Source: Bacteroidota bacterium (lineage in GTDB: Bacteria; Bacteroidota; Bacteroidia; Chitinophagales; Chitinophagaceae). From it: a DNA stretch of 64,000 bases. Location of the stretch: assembly GCA_018267725.1 (NCBI GenBank), contig JAFDXY010000018.1:144256-208255 (forward strand). Reading direction: 5' to 3'. The position numbers were made by a program, and so were the translations under genes. Below are positions 45,181-53,977 of this stretch, in pieces. Positions within the stretch are counted from its first letter, which is position 1, and each line of letters begins with the position of its first letter. The notes beneath the pieces are model-generated. The model did no database searches and was not told the origin of the DNA. It saw only the letters and a list, made by a program, of their open reading frames with translations.

Positions 45181-45211
45181 TGTTGCGTCGCACTCTTGTA
45201 CATTCTTAACT
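45181..45211 (+). repeat. Dispersed intergenic repeat, copy D
   Basis: 31 bases starting TTGTTGCGTCGCACTCTTGT and ending TTCTTAAC. It lies in the 296-base gap between ricT and the S9 peptidase gene. ATTCAACAATG follows as in copy A. Nothing else clear was found in that gap. Confidence 0.75.
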
Positions 45212-45401
45212 CTATTCAACAATGCAGAATATATTAATCAACGTTTTCAAAAATTACGTATCAATCTTCACAATACTTTCTTACAAAGCCAACACCATCA
45301 TTCCCATAAAAATCAAAAATAAGGATTTAAAATTTATTGCTATTATTTATGCTTAATGGCAATAATATTACCAAAACCAATCAATAAAAAATTACTTATA
45401 A

Positions 45402-47861
45402 TTATAGCTTTTTCTTTTGCAAATAAGTATCAAATAGTTTTAAAATGCGTTTATACTCATCTGTCCAACTGCTGGGTTCTACAAAGCCATGGTCTTCAAC
45501 TGGATAAATAGCTATTTCCCAATTATCTTTTCCTAATTCAATTAAGCGTTGGTTTAAACGTACGGCATCTTGAAAATTTACATTTACATCAACCATTCCA
45601 TGACAAATTAATAAATGATTTTTTAAACCTGCTGCATGGTTAATTGGCGATGAACGTGCATAAGCAATACTATCGTTAAACGGTTCGTTTAAAATATTGG
45701 CAGTATAACCATGATTGTAATTTGCCCAATCTGTAACGGGGCGTAATGCAGCACCAGCTTTAATTACATCGGGTGCGGTAAACATTGCCATTAACGTCAT
45801 AAAGCCACCATAGCTTCCACCATACATACCAATTCTATCTTTATCAATACCTAATTCTTTTACTAAATAATTGGCAGCATCTACTTCATCATCTAAATCT
45901 TTTCCGCCCATAAATCTGTAAATTCCTGTTCTCCAATCTCTGCCATAACCACTACTTGCTCTGTAATCTACTTCAATAACCGTATAACCTTTATCAGCCA
46001 ATAAATTATTAAACATTTGCTCGCGGAAATAACTGCTAAACCAATAATGTACATTTTGCAAATAGCCTGCACCATGCACAAAAATTACGGCTGCACCATT
46101 TTTTGTTCCGGCTTTAGGTTCGTATAATCTTGCATATACAGGTTGGCCATCTCTTGCTGTTATAGTAAATATTTTGGTATCTCTCCACGCATAACTTTTG
46201 TATTCATTACTTTCTGCTTTGTTGGTTATTTGTGTAGGTTTTTTATTGGTTGTATTTTCTTGTACAAATAATTCCCAAGGTTTTGTTATGTATGAATAAC
46301 GGTAAGCAATATTTTTTTCATCGGGTGAAAGAGCAACTTCGTAACCACCTACCATACTTGTAATTTTTTCTTTATTTGTTCCGTCTGTTTTTATTTTGTA
46401 CCAGTTTTGTTTGCCGGGATGTTCTTCGTTGGTAAGTAAATAAAAATGTTGTTTGTTTTTACTTAAAGCAACTTCTTGTATTTCATATTTACCTTGTGTT
46501 AAAGCTGTTTTAGTATTGTTGTTGAAATTGTAGGTGTATAAATGTGAATAGCCTGTAGCTTCACTTTGATAATAAAAAACATTGTTAGTTATAAAACCTT
46601 CGCTTGCACGAAAACCTGATGTACCAGGACCTCCAATCCATGCTTCATCTCGTTGGCGGTCTATTGTTTTTAATTTGCCTGTATTGTAATCTAATGCAAC
46701 AATCCATCTGTCTTTATTGTCTTGTGAGCGAACATCTAATACAGCAATCGTTCCATCTTCATTCCAAACAACATTACCAAAACTTACACTTCTTGGTATT
46801 GCTTTTTTGTTGGCAAATTTTTTAGGATAATCTTTATAATAATCAGGAAAATCTGTAATGCCGGGTAAAGAATCTGCACTTACTTTTATTATAGTATCTT
46901 TTTCTTTATTGTATAAATAAAATTCGTAAATGCCTAATGTGTTACCAACTTTTGTACGCCCCGGAATATCGGTAGTATAACCACTTTCGGTAACATAATC
47001 GGGTACAATAGTATTTTTATTATTGGTAGGAGCAGTGTATAAACGATAAGTTATAATAGTGCCACTTGGACTTACTTGCAAACTTTGCAATTGCTTATCA
47101 CCTATATTAATTGTTTTTAATATTTCAACTTCTTTGTTTGCTTTTAAAAATGCTGCTCTTGCATCTCTTTTTTCTTTTCGTTCTTTTAATACATCAGATG
47201 TTGCTAATGATTGTTGTTGCAAAAATTTATCTTGTTGGTTGCCGTTTAACATATTATTACCGCCACCAAAATTTCCTGTAGTTTGTCTTCCAGCACCTTG
47301 AAAATTTCCACCACCACCTCTATTGCCACCAGCTGCAAATGTAGGTGCAGTAGGTGTTTCAGCATTATGTGCAATATTGGTAAGTTGCTCTGTAATGCCT
47401 GTTTTAATATTCCATGCAAATAGGTTTTGATTTTTATTGTATGCAATCCATTCATTGTTTACAATAAACTTTGGGCTGCTTTCAAACTCTTCTGTTTGTG
47501 TAATGCGAGTGGTTTTATTTGTTTTAATATCTAACAAAAACAAATCTCCTTTATACATATAAACCATTTGTGTAAGCGTGCTGTTATATACGCCGTTGCT
47601 CATGGCATTATGCAAAGCAATATCACTATACTTAACTTTTGAAATTTCTTTGGTTGTTAAGTTATAAGTATAAGTTGAATCGGAAATATTGCCATCAGGA
47701 TTCCAGCTAAAAAATATTTGTTTACTATCCCAACTCCAATTAATGTTAGAAGGTTGTGTGCCCATCCATTTGGGGTCTCTCATTATTTTTTCAACAGTTA
47801 ATTGTGCTTTACAAATAGTAATAGAAGTAATTGTAAATAATAGAAGATAAATTTTTCTCAT
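45402..47861 (-). CDS. S9 family serine peptidase (DPP IV/prolyl oligopeptidase type)
   Basis: About 819 residues from the ATG at 47861 (MRKIYLLLFTITSI), chosen because it starts the signal peptide; an upstream in-frame ATG would put 13 extra residues before it. Beta-propeller part up to about 560 with a Gly/Asn/Gln-rich insert near 180-210, then the alpha/beta hydrolase domain: catalytic Ser in GGSYGGFMTL, Asp in HGMVDVNV and His in EDHGF. Exported; it trims peptides, usually after Pro. A TACATTTG promoter element lies 22 bases upstream. It stands alone. Confidence 0.92.
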   Translation of the reverse strand: MRKIYLLLFTITSITICKAQLTVEKIMRDPKWMGTQPSNINWSWDSKQIFFSWNPDGNISDSTYTYNLTTKEISKVKYSDIALHNAMSNGVYNSTLTQMVYMYKGDLFLLDIKTNKTTRITQTEEFESSPKFIVNNEWIAYNKNQNLFAWNIKTGITEQLTNIAHNAETPTAPTFAAGGNRGGGGNFQGAGRQTTGNFGGGNNMLNGNQQDKFLQQQSLATSDVLKERKEKRDARAAFLKANKEVEILKTINIGDKQLQSLQVSPSGTIITYRLYTAPTNNKNTIVPDYVTESGYTTDIPGRTKVGNTLGIYEFYLYNKEKDTIIKVSADSLPGITDFPDYYKDYPKKFANKKAIPRSVSFGNVVWNEDGTIAVLDVRSQDNKDRWIVALDYNTGKLKTIDRQRDEAWIGGPGTSGFRASEGFITNNVFYYQSEATGYSHLYTYNFNNNTKTALTQGKYEIQEVALSKNKQHFYLLTNEEHPGKQNWYKIKTDGTNKEKITSMVGGYEVALSPDEKNIAYRYSYITKPWELFVQENTTNKKPTQITNKAESNEYKSYAWRDTKIFTITARDGQPVYARLYEPKAGTKNGAAVIFVHGAGYLQNVHYWFSSYFREQMFNNLLADKGYTVIEVDYRASSGYGRDWRTGIYRFMGGKDLDDEVDAANYLVKELGIDKDRIGMYGGSYGGFMTLMAMFTAPDVIKAGAALRPVTDWANYNHGYTANILNEPFNDSIAYARSSPINHAAGLKNHLLICHGMVDVNVNFQDAVRLNQRLIELGKDNWEIAIYPVEDHGFVEPSSWTDEYKRILKLFDTYLQKKKL

Positions 47862-47882
47862 AATGCAATTATTAGCTTGTTT

Positions 47883-47890
47883 CAAATGTA
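47883..47890 (-). promoter_or_regulatory. Probable -7 promoter element for the S9 peptidase
   Basis: TACATTTG on the minus strand, 21 bases before the ATG at 47861. It lies inside the upstream in-frame extension of the reading frame, which supports the later start. Confidence 0.55.
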
Positions 47891-48022
47891 TTAAATGCAA
47901 AAGAGAAGAATGAATTTATTTTATGAAAGGATGAAAATGGATAAAATGAATAAAAAATAAAATCACGCAGGCAACCATTTATTTATAAACTGCATTTAAT
48001 TTAGAAAGATAATTTGATTTGA

Positions 48023-48574
48023 ATGGAGTTGCAGCAATTATTGAAAGAATGTAAAAAGCAAAGCATAACTGCTCAAAAATATTTGTACGATAGGTTTGCC
48101 GTACAATTGTATTTAGTATGCAGAAGATATTTGAAAACCAATGAGCAAGCAGAAGAAATATTGCATAATGGATTTTTAAAAATATTTACAGGCTTATTAC
48201 AATTTAATTACACTACCGATGCTGCTTTTATTGCATGGTTAAATAAAATTATGATTAATGAATGTTTGATGGATTTAAGGAAGAAAAATAATTTTTTATT
48301 GGTAACAGAAGATGAGGCTGAAAATATTATAGTGGATGAATTGATTGAAAATAAATTAAATGCCGATACAATTTATACATTAATAACACAATTACCAATT
48401 GGTTATAGAACAGTATTTAATCTTTACTGTATAGAAGGTTATAGCCATAATGAAATAGCAATAGCTTTAAATATTTCGGGAGGCACCAGTAAAAGCCAAT
48501 TAAATAAAGCAAGAAAAATGCTACAGCAGTTAATTGTAAATAATGAAAGTTATGAAAACAGAAAAGCAAAATAA
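48023..48574 (+). CDS. ECF-type RNA polymerase sigma factor
   Basis: 183 residues with sigma region 2 (LYDRFAVQLYLVCRRYLKTNEQAEEILHNGF, seen here as AEEILHNGFLKIF) and region 4 (QLPIGYRTVFNLYCIEGYSH, NEIAIALNISGGTSKSQLNKAR). It is of the extracytoplasmic-function class. The next gene overlaps its end by 32 bases and encodes a membrane protein with a short cytoplasmic N-terminus, the usual place for an anti-sigma factor. Its target genes are not known; autoregulation of this three-gene unit is likely (inference). Confidence 0.92.
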   Translation: MELQQLLKECKKQSITAQKYLYDRFAVQLYLVCRRYLKTNEQAEEILHNGFLKIFTGLLQFNYTTDAAFIAWLNKIMINECLMDLRKKNNFLLVTEDEAENIIVDELIENKLNADTIYTLITQLPIGYRTVFNLYCIEGYSHNEIAIALNISGGTSKSQLNKARKMLQQLIVNNESYENRKAK

Positions 48575-49283
48575 TTTTATAAAAGAATCTGTTACAGGTT
48601 TACAGAAATTGCCTACGGGTTTTACGTTTAACAGTACTGCTGTTTGGCAACAATTAGAAAATGAATTACAACCTAAACACAAAAGAAGATGGTTTGTTTT
48701 TTTCATGGCTGCTGCCGTTTTATTATTAATAGCAGCAAGTGTTTTTTTATTATTTCAACCCAAAAACAATATTAAACAACAACAGTTACAGGCAAGTAAT
48801 TTAAGTACCGCAAATTCAAACAAACCAACTATTAAAAGTAATAAAGCAGAAAAAAATTTCAACTCAAACAACACCAATAAAACTATTGAAACTACTAAAA
48901 AACATGTAACTGATAAGCCTGATATTGAAATTAAAAAACCAGATTCTATTATTGGTATAGATGAAAACAAAGCAACTGTTTTACAATTGCAAGAACCAAA
49001 TATTTCTACAAACATTACAATGCCTATAAACAATATTTTAAAAAATAATGTTACAATACAAAAACAGAAAGTACAGCGATTTAAAATTATGCACCTTAAT
49101 GAGATAGATAATAATATTACAACTGTACAACTTACCAAAACAGAAATTAAACAACTAACAGAATTTCAGCAAAACTTACAAATAGAAAAACAAACACAAC
49201 AACAAGCAACCGAAAATGTAAAACAAATTTTGTTTTTTAAAATAAAAACAACAAACGGCAATACGCTAACCGATAATCAATAA
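48543..49283 (+). CDS. Single-pass membrane protein, probable anti-sigma factor
   Basis: 246 residues. A cytoplasmic N-terminus of ~50 residues, one membrane helix about 53-75 (WFVFFMAAAVLLLIAASVFL), then an exported region rich in Asn, Thr, Lys and Gln. No anti-sigma family motif is clear; the role is inferred from the 32-base overlap with the sigma gene and the topology. An alternative ATG three codons later (48552) would also work. The following gene starts seven bases after its stop. Confidence 0.7.
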   Translation: MKVMKTEKQNNFIKESVTGLQKLPTGFTFNSTAVWQQLENELQPKHKRRWFVFFMAAAVLLLIAASVFLLFQPKNNIKQQQLQASNLSTANSNKPTIKSNKAEKNFNSNNTNKTIETTKKHVTDKPDIEIKKPDSIIGIDENKATVLQLQEPNISTNITMPINNILKNNVTIQKQKVQRFKIMHLNEIDNNITTVQLTKTEIKQLTEFQQNLQIEKQTQQQATENVKQILFFKIKTTNGNTLTDNQ

Positions 49284-49290
49284 ACACATT

Positions 49291-50448
49291 ATGAAAAAAA
49301 TTACTTTGTACTTTCTGCTTTTAGCAGGAACAGGAAAAACTTTGTATGCACAAAACAACTTTGGGATATATAACCCTCAACTTAATTCTGAAAGTATTTT
49401 TAATACACCTAAGCCAGGTGGTTTACTTAATAACTTTGAATTTATTCTCCCTAAGGGAAACCGTATGATGCTTGAGTTAAGCAGTATTCACCAATTAAAA
49501 AGATTTCCGAATATAGATTCATTACTAAAAAAAGTATTAGTAGATTTAGAACCTTTTAAAGATTCAATTAACAACCAACTTTCTATTAAACGTATTGATT
49601 GCATTGTTGGAGCAACAAACAATAAAATAAGAATTATACAACATCAACCAACTGCAGATTATTATAGTATTAAAAACAAAGAAGTAACACAATTGAAAAC
49701 AGACCAAGATACTTTACGAATTAGGCTAATGCTACCTTCTTATGTAAAGGGAGTAATTATTAATGGAGAAAAGAAAACCGAATTGTTACGCCCCTGTTTT
49801 GTTACGTTAATTGTAAATAATATTGACGATTTAAAAAACTTACAAGAAAATTACTTTACCAATGCCATTAATAATTTATTAATGAAAGATTTACAAAAGG
49901 CTTTTAGCGGCGATAAAGAAAAATGGGAAAGCGGTACTTATTATGCTTTATATAGTATTGAGGCAAACAAAAGATTTATACCCGATAATATTAGGCATTT
50001 TGCATGGGGAAGAAGTAGAGGGCTTGATGTTGCAGTAAGCGTAGGTTTGCAATATGCAAAAGGAAGTTGGATTAGTTCCGCAGCCGTTGGTTTATCTTAT
50101 TTTGCAAAAAATAGTAATGGCAATAAAAACTCTTTTAGCATTTTATACGAGCCTTATTTTTTCTTTTCAAAAGATATTAGCAATAATACAGTAGTTAATA
50201 GAAATGATTTTATAGCGTTTGCATTTCATAATGAGTTTAAGGTATATAATACTCCTAAAATTAATTACCAAAATATATCGTTAGGTTATTTGGTAAATAG
50301 AAATGGTAATTGGTTAGAAAAAAATACATTTAAGTTTACTTTACCCGGCTTACAAACTAAAAATGTGTTATTAGAACCTGAATTTATTTTTAATGATTTC
50401 TTTAAAAATTTTACACCAAGTTTAAAACTATCGCTACATTTTGAGTAG
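49291..50448 (+). CDS. Secreted protein, possible outer-membrane beta-barrel
   Basis: 385 residues. Signal peptide 1-20 (AGTGKTLYAQ). The C-terminal ~150 residues show alternating hydrophobic strands with aromatic residues (GLDVAVSVGLQYAKG, SWISSAAVGLSYF, SFSILYEPYFFFS, FTPSLKLSLHFE), as in small outer-membrane barrels; it ends ...HFE. The N-terminal part is soluble. No family recognised. Third gene of the sigma/anti-sigma unit, so it may be the envelope part of, or a target of, that signalling (inference). Confidence 0.7.
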   Translation: MKKITLYFLLLAGTGKTLYAQNNFGIYNPQLNSESIFNTPKPGGLLNNFEFILPKGNRMMLELSSIHQLKRFPNIDSLLKKVLVDLEPFKDSINNQLSIKRIDCIVGATNNKIRIIQHQPTADYYSIKNKEVTQLKTDQDTLRIRLMLPSYVKGVIINGEKKTELLRPCFVTLIVNNIDDLKNLQENYFTNAINNLLMKDLQKAFSGDKEKWESGTYYALYSIEANKRFIPDNIRHFAWGRSRGLDVAVSVGLQYAKGSWISSAAVGLSYFAKNSNGNKNSFSILYEPYFFFSKDISNNTVVNRNDFIAFAFHNEFKVYNTPKINYQNISLGYLVNRNGNWLEKNTFKFTLPGLQTKNVLLEPEFIFNDFFKNFTPSLKLSLHFE

Positions 50449-50505
50449 CCAAAAACATAAGGGCTTTTATTGAAAATTATCTCCAAAAAAAATCATGCAA
50501 TAAAG

Positions 50506-51399
50506 TTATACATTCTCATCTGCCAACAATACTTGCCATGCTTCATTAACTTTTCCTTTATCTAATAAAGCGGCAGCATAGCGGTGTAATTCTTTTTCCA
50601 TTTCATTTGGGTTAATAGAAAAATATTGAATAATGTTTTTTAATTGTTCATCTTCAAACGCAACATTTACTTGTGGTAATTGCTGCACATTTGCCAATTG
50701 CCCTAAATGATTGCCTGTTAATATTTTACTGTTACGAATATCTTGTGGCAAAGCATCTATACCAATTCCTAATTCTGTATTGGGTTTAGCAACTGTAAAT
50801 AAATTGTTTTCTTTAATTACTGCATAATAATCTCCACCCAATCTTGCTATATGATTTATTTTTTTTTGATCAATCATACTGCCTTCTTCATTTAAAATAC
50901 TTTCATCAACATGCATACATAAAACTTCGGCAATAATTAATTGTCCTGCTCCGCCTTGTTCTCCCAAACTTTTTACTTCATTCACTTTACACTCCATTTT
51001 TATTTTTGCTTCTTTAACCATTGGCGGTTTTACAATAGTTGCTTGTTGTTTGGTAAAACCTGCTTTAATAAATTCATCTATATTTTTAGGATACTCACAA
51101 CTACTTAAACTTACTTGTTGCACCATGCTGTAATCGCAAATATTTATTACTACTTCGGCAACATCTAAAACATTTAATAAAGTATGTTTTAAAGAATTGG
51201 TTCTTCCGCTACGTGAAGGAGAAAAAATAATAATGGGTGGATTGGTTGAAAATAAATTGAAGAATGAAAACGGACTTAGGTTTACATTGCCTTCTTTATC
51301 AACAGTGCTTGCAAATGCAATAGGGCGTGGTGCTATAGCATGTTGTAACCATGCTTGACGTTTAGGAAGAGTGAGTTCTTGTAGGTTAATTGTTTTCAT
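50506..51399 (-). CDS. Flavin reductase family (FMN-binding split barrel) protein
   Basis: About 297 residues from the ATG at 51399 (MKTINLQELTLPKRQAW). The split-barrel signature is seen in APRPIAFASTVDKEGNVNLSPFSFFNLFSTNPP and VNICDYSM; the C-terminal ~90 residues (NHLGQLANVQQLPQVN onward) are an extension that is common in Bacteroidota members. It binds FMN and probably NADH; the redox partner is unknown. A further in-frame ATG nine codons upstream is less likely. A near-copy of its first codons lies at 53918-53942. Confidence 0.87.
   Translation of the reverse strand: MKTINLQELTLPKRQAWLQHAIAPRPIAFASTVDKEGNVNLSPFSFFNLFSTNPPIIIFSPSRSGRTNSLKHTLLNVLDVAEVVINICDYSMVQQVSLSSCEYPKNIDEFIKAGFTKQQATIVKPPMVKEAKIKMECKVNEVKSLGEQGGAGQLIIAEVLCMHVDESILNEEGSMIDQKKINHIARLGGDYYAVIKENNLFTVAKPNTELGIGIDALPQDIRNSKILTGNHLGQLANVQQLPQVNVAFEDEQLKNIIQYFSINPNEMEKELHRYAAALLDKGKVNEAWQVLLADENV
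51367..51391 (-). repeat. Short direct repeat, copy in the flavin reductase 5' end
   Basis: 25 bases that match 53918-53942 at 21 positions, 14 of them in a row (AGTTCTTGTAGGTT, 51374-51387). It codes for INLQELTL of the flavin reductase. The two copies have the same orientation and bracket three genes. Confidence 0.6.
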
Positions 51400-51500
51400 T
51401 TTCTTACCGCTAAGATAGTTTGGCACAAAGGAACGGAAAGAACATTAATAATTGTTTGTCCTTATTAGCATTAATTTTTTCAAAAAAAATATTGCCATTG

Positions 51501-52208
51501 CTAATCATCATCAGTTAAGATTAATTCTCCCAATTCTCTATTCATTTTATATATTGGGTATGAAGAATTTGGGGTTATTTCTTCTTTAGAAATTTTTCTG
51601 TATGTAATTTTTGTAACCTCAAAATCCAGTGGTGCCTTAGCTAAATTATAATCTCCATCATAAGTAACTGTTTTTAAAATAATACCATTAAAATAAGGAT
51701 TGTAAAAATTATTGGATGTTGTTGATAGAATAGTTGATTTAAAGTTCAACGTATCTGCAACATATACTCTTTGAACTTTATTAATATTTTGAGAGGGTGT
51801 TATTAAAGCATTAAAATAAAATTCGTAAATATGACAAACTGTGTTTGCAATAACGGTATCAATATGTAAATTGACGAAATGATCTTTTTCAATAAAATCA
51901 TTTTTAACAATATTGTTACGGATAGCCCACGAAACTAATTCTTTCTTCTGTTCATTACAATAAAACTGTATGTGATTTTTATAGTCTAAAAATTGATATG
52001 TGTAACCATGCCTGTAATTTTTTATTGGAAATTCGTGCCTGAGTATTGCTGAGTCTTTTATTAAATAAATTATTTTAGAAAAAGGAGCATTAAAATATTG
52101 AACTTCAATTTCTCCTTCAAAATTTTTTGGTAAATTATTTTCTTTAGTTTGACTAAAAGATATGATTTGTGAAAAGAACATAAATAACAAACAAGCACTT
52201 AATTTCAT
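51501..52208 (-). CDS. Secreted protein of unknown function
   Basis: 235 residues. Signal peptide 1-20 (LLFMFFSQIISFSQ). The mature part is beta-rich with phrases such as FEGEIEVQYFN, YLIKDSAILRHEF, QRVYVADTLNFKSTIL and DFEVTKITYRKIS; it recalls small GLPGLI-type Bacteroidota proteins, but I cannot assign a family. Downstream of the lipoprotein gene (23 bases), so both may be one transcript. Part of a three-gene block bracketed by a short direct repeat. Confidence 0.75.
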   Translation of the reverse strand: MKLSACLLFMFFSQIISFSQTKENNLPKNFEGEIEVQYFNAPFSKIIYLIKDSAILRHEFPIKNYRHGYTYQFLDYKNHIQFYCNEQKKELVSWAIRNNIVKNDFIEKDHFVNLHIDTVIANTVCHIYEFYFNALITPSQNINKVQRVYVADTLNFKSTILSTTSNNFYNPYFNGIILKTVTYDGDYNLAKAPLDFEVTKITYRKISKEEITPNSSYPIYKMNRELGELILTDDD

Positions 52209-52231
52209 TAGAATTAATTTTTAATAGATTA

Positions 52232-52972
52232 TTATAATCCTGCAAGAGCAGAATAAATAGCAGAATTTAAATTTGCTTCGCTACGAAACCGTGGATTTAA
52301 AACAACTAAATCAGCCCAAGTGTAACCAGGATTTAAAGCCAATTGATCTCCTATGTATATAGCTGCACCCACCGCATCCATAAACATTATGTATAATATG
52401 TCATACATCGGGTCATTTGGATCTGCAGAAAACACTCTATTTGCGGCTGTTGTTTTAATAGTATAATAATTGTTCCAAAAATTAAAACTTTTTTCATAAA
52501 TACTTAAAAATGTATACCCTATACACTTATCATTGAATGAAGCAGTAGATAAAACTTCAAAGCTTTCTTCAATTATTTGTTTATTCATAATAATTGGGTT
52601 AGATAAACTCACTTTTTTAAGTTTATTATAAACCGCATTAACCTTTGATTTGTCTGTAAAAATTTTTAAAAGTTCATTCTTTACAGTTTCCTCCCTTGTA
52701 TCAGGATTAATAATGCCGTGTTTGATTTTTTCAAAACGATCAAGGTTGAAATTAAAGGCTTTACTTTTAAAAAATACTATTTTATCAGAGTAAGTCATAT
52801 TAACAGCTCCTTCAGATACAAATTGTGTTAAGAGTTGATTATGAATATTCCCAGATTCTTTTGCTTGAGTTAAAATAATAGAATTACTCCTCTCAGAAGA
52901 AGTATCAAAGTTTTTAGTACAACTAATAAATGTTATTAGTGTTGCTAATAAAAAAAGAACATATTTTTTCAT
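52232..52972 (-). CDS. Lipoprotein of unknown function
   Basis: 246 residues. Lipoprotein signal peptide with Cys at about residue 18 (TLITFISCTKNFD). The remainder is mixed helical with no recognised domain; the C-terminus has a hydrophobic Gly/Ala/Ile stretch (MFMDAVGAAIYIGDQLA) that is probably not a membrane helix. Divergent from the response regulator gene, 185 bases away. Possibly co-transcribed with the gene at 51501. Confidence 0.75.
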   Translation of the reverse strand: MKKYVLFLLATLITFISCTKNFDTSSERSNSIILTQAKESGNIHNQLLTQFVSEGAVNMTYSDKIVFFKSKAFNFNLDRFEKIKHGIINPDTREETVKNELLKIFTDKSKVNAVYNKLKKVSLSNPIIMNKQIIEESFEVLSTASFNDKCIGYTFLSIYEKSFNFWNNYYTIKTTAANRVFSADPNDPMYDILYIMFMDAVGAAIYIGDQLALNPGYTWADLVVLNPRFRSEANLNSAIYSALAGL

Positions 52973-53137
52973 TTTAATTGTTTTTTAGTTTTGGTTTTCT
53001 TTAAGGCTGTTACCAATTTCCTTATTTGTTAGCTACACAAACATGAATCAGATTCTAACACAATATTAAAGCAATAAGAAAAAATTAACAATACGTGAAA
53101 TCACTTAATTTTTTCATTACACTATATATTTTTTGTA

Positions 53138-53150
53138 TTTTTTTTTTTTT
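53138..53150 (+). repeat. Run of 13 T just before a response regulator gene
   Basis: A homopolymer of 13 T ends seven bases before the ATG at 53158. Such runs are prone to length change during replication and could alter expression. Confidence 0.6.
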
Positions 53151-53157
53151 CATTTGA

Positions 53158-53910
53158 ATGAAAGAATTACATTGCATAAAACTAAAGAGTATGTACTGGG
53201 TAGCAATTGTAGATGATAAAGACAAAGATTTGCAGCATCATGCAAAAATTGTAAACGAAACAATGGATTTTGAATTAGTAGGAGTATTTAAAAGTGGCAT
53301 TGATATAATACGATATTGTAAAACAAAAAAGAAATTACCCGATATTATTTTAATGGATATTGAAATGCCCAATTTTGATGGATTGCAAACTACTGATTTT
53401 TTAAATAGTTATTTCCCGCAAATAAAAATAATAGCAGTATCTAGTCATGGAGAAGACGAAATGATAGCAGATATGTTAATGTGTGGTGTTTATGGCTATG
53501 TTCAAAAAGTAAAAAAAGACTTTAATAAACGTATTGCAAGCTTTGACAATATTTTAAAAGAAGCTTTATATGCTGTTGCCGATAATAAAAAATACTTAGA
53601 TGGGCGGTTTATAGAATGCTACAAACTTCCTACTCCCGAAGAATTAATTATAATGCGGCAAAATGAAAAAAATTTACAACGGAAAAAATTTAATATTTCA
53701 AAAATTGAACAAGAATTATTGCTACTTAGTGGTGCGGGGTTAAATTATAAGCAGTTAGGAGAAATTTGCAATAAATCTCCTCGTACAATAGAGGTTCAAA
53801 TTAAAGCTATAGCTACAAAATTAGATTCCGGGAAGGGGCAACTTGGTTTATTTTCTTTTTCTCTCAGAAATAATTTAATAAAATTAGCTAAGCTATTTAA
53901 TAGTAAATAA
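53158..53910 (+). CDS. Response regulator with C-terminal helix-turn-helix, orphan
   Basis: 250 residues. Receiver with VAIVDDKDKD at 14-23, phospho-acceptor Asp in DIILMDIEMPN and the Ser in AVSSHG, but the expected final Lys region reads YVQKVKKD, which fits. A LuxR-like HTH is near the C-terminus (LLSGAGLNYKQLGEICNKSPRTIEVQIKAIATKL, in parts). No kinase gene is adjacent. A second ATG at 53191 (MYWVAIVDD) lies closer to the receiver start and may be the true start; the first is preceded by a T13 run. It falls in the block bracketed by the short direct repeat. Confidence 0.82.
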   Translation: MKELHCIKLKSMYWVAIVDDKDKDLQHHAKIVNETMDFELVGVFKSGIDIIRYCKTKKKLPDIILMDIEMPNFDGLQTTDFLNSYFPQIKIIAVSSHGEDEMIADMLMCGVYGYVQKVKKDFNKRIASFDNILKEALYAVADNKKYLDGRFIECYKLPTPEELIIMRQNEKNLQRKKFNISKIEQELLLLSGAGLNYKQLGEICNKSPRTIEVQIKAIATKLDSGKGQLGLFSFSLRNNLIKLAKLFNSK

Positions 53911-53917
53911 CAAATGC

Positions 53918-53942
53918 AAGAGGAAGTTCTTGTAGGTTGATG
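53918..53942 (-). repeat. Short direct repeat, orphan copy of the flavin reductase 5' end
   Basis: On the minus strand the sequence from 53945 reads ATGGTCATCAACCTACAAGA and codes for MVINLQELPLA, compared with MKTINLQELTLP at the flavin reductase start. The frame then runs into the end of the response regulator gene, so it is not a working gene here. Confidence 0.6.
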
Positions 53943-53977
53943 ACCATTGTATATTTTTGAATTAGTGGATTTGCGAA

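Noticed and set aside
45223..45309. Short ORF of 28 codons following repeat copy D
   Set aside because: It starts at an ATG shared with the repeat flank, has no homologue known to me and no promoter; likely chance.
53197..53260. Response regulator at 53158 as a degenerate pseudogene
   Set aside because: Receiver acidic residues, phospho-acceptor Asp and a complete C-terminal helix-turn-helix are all present.
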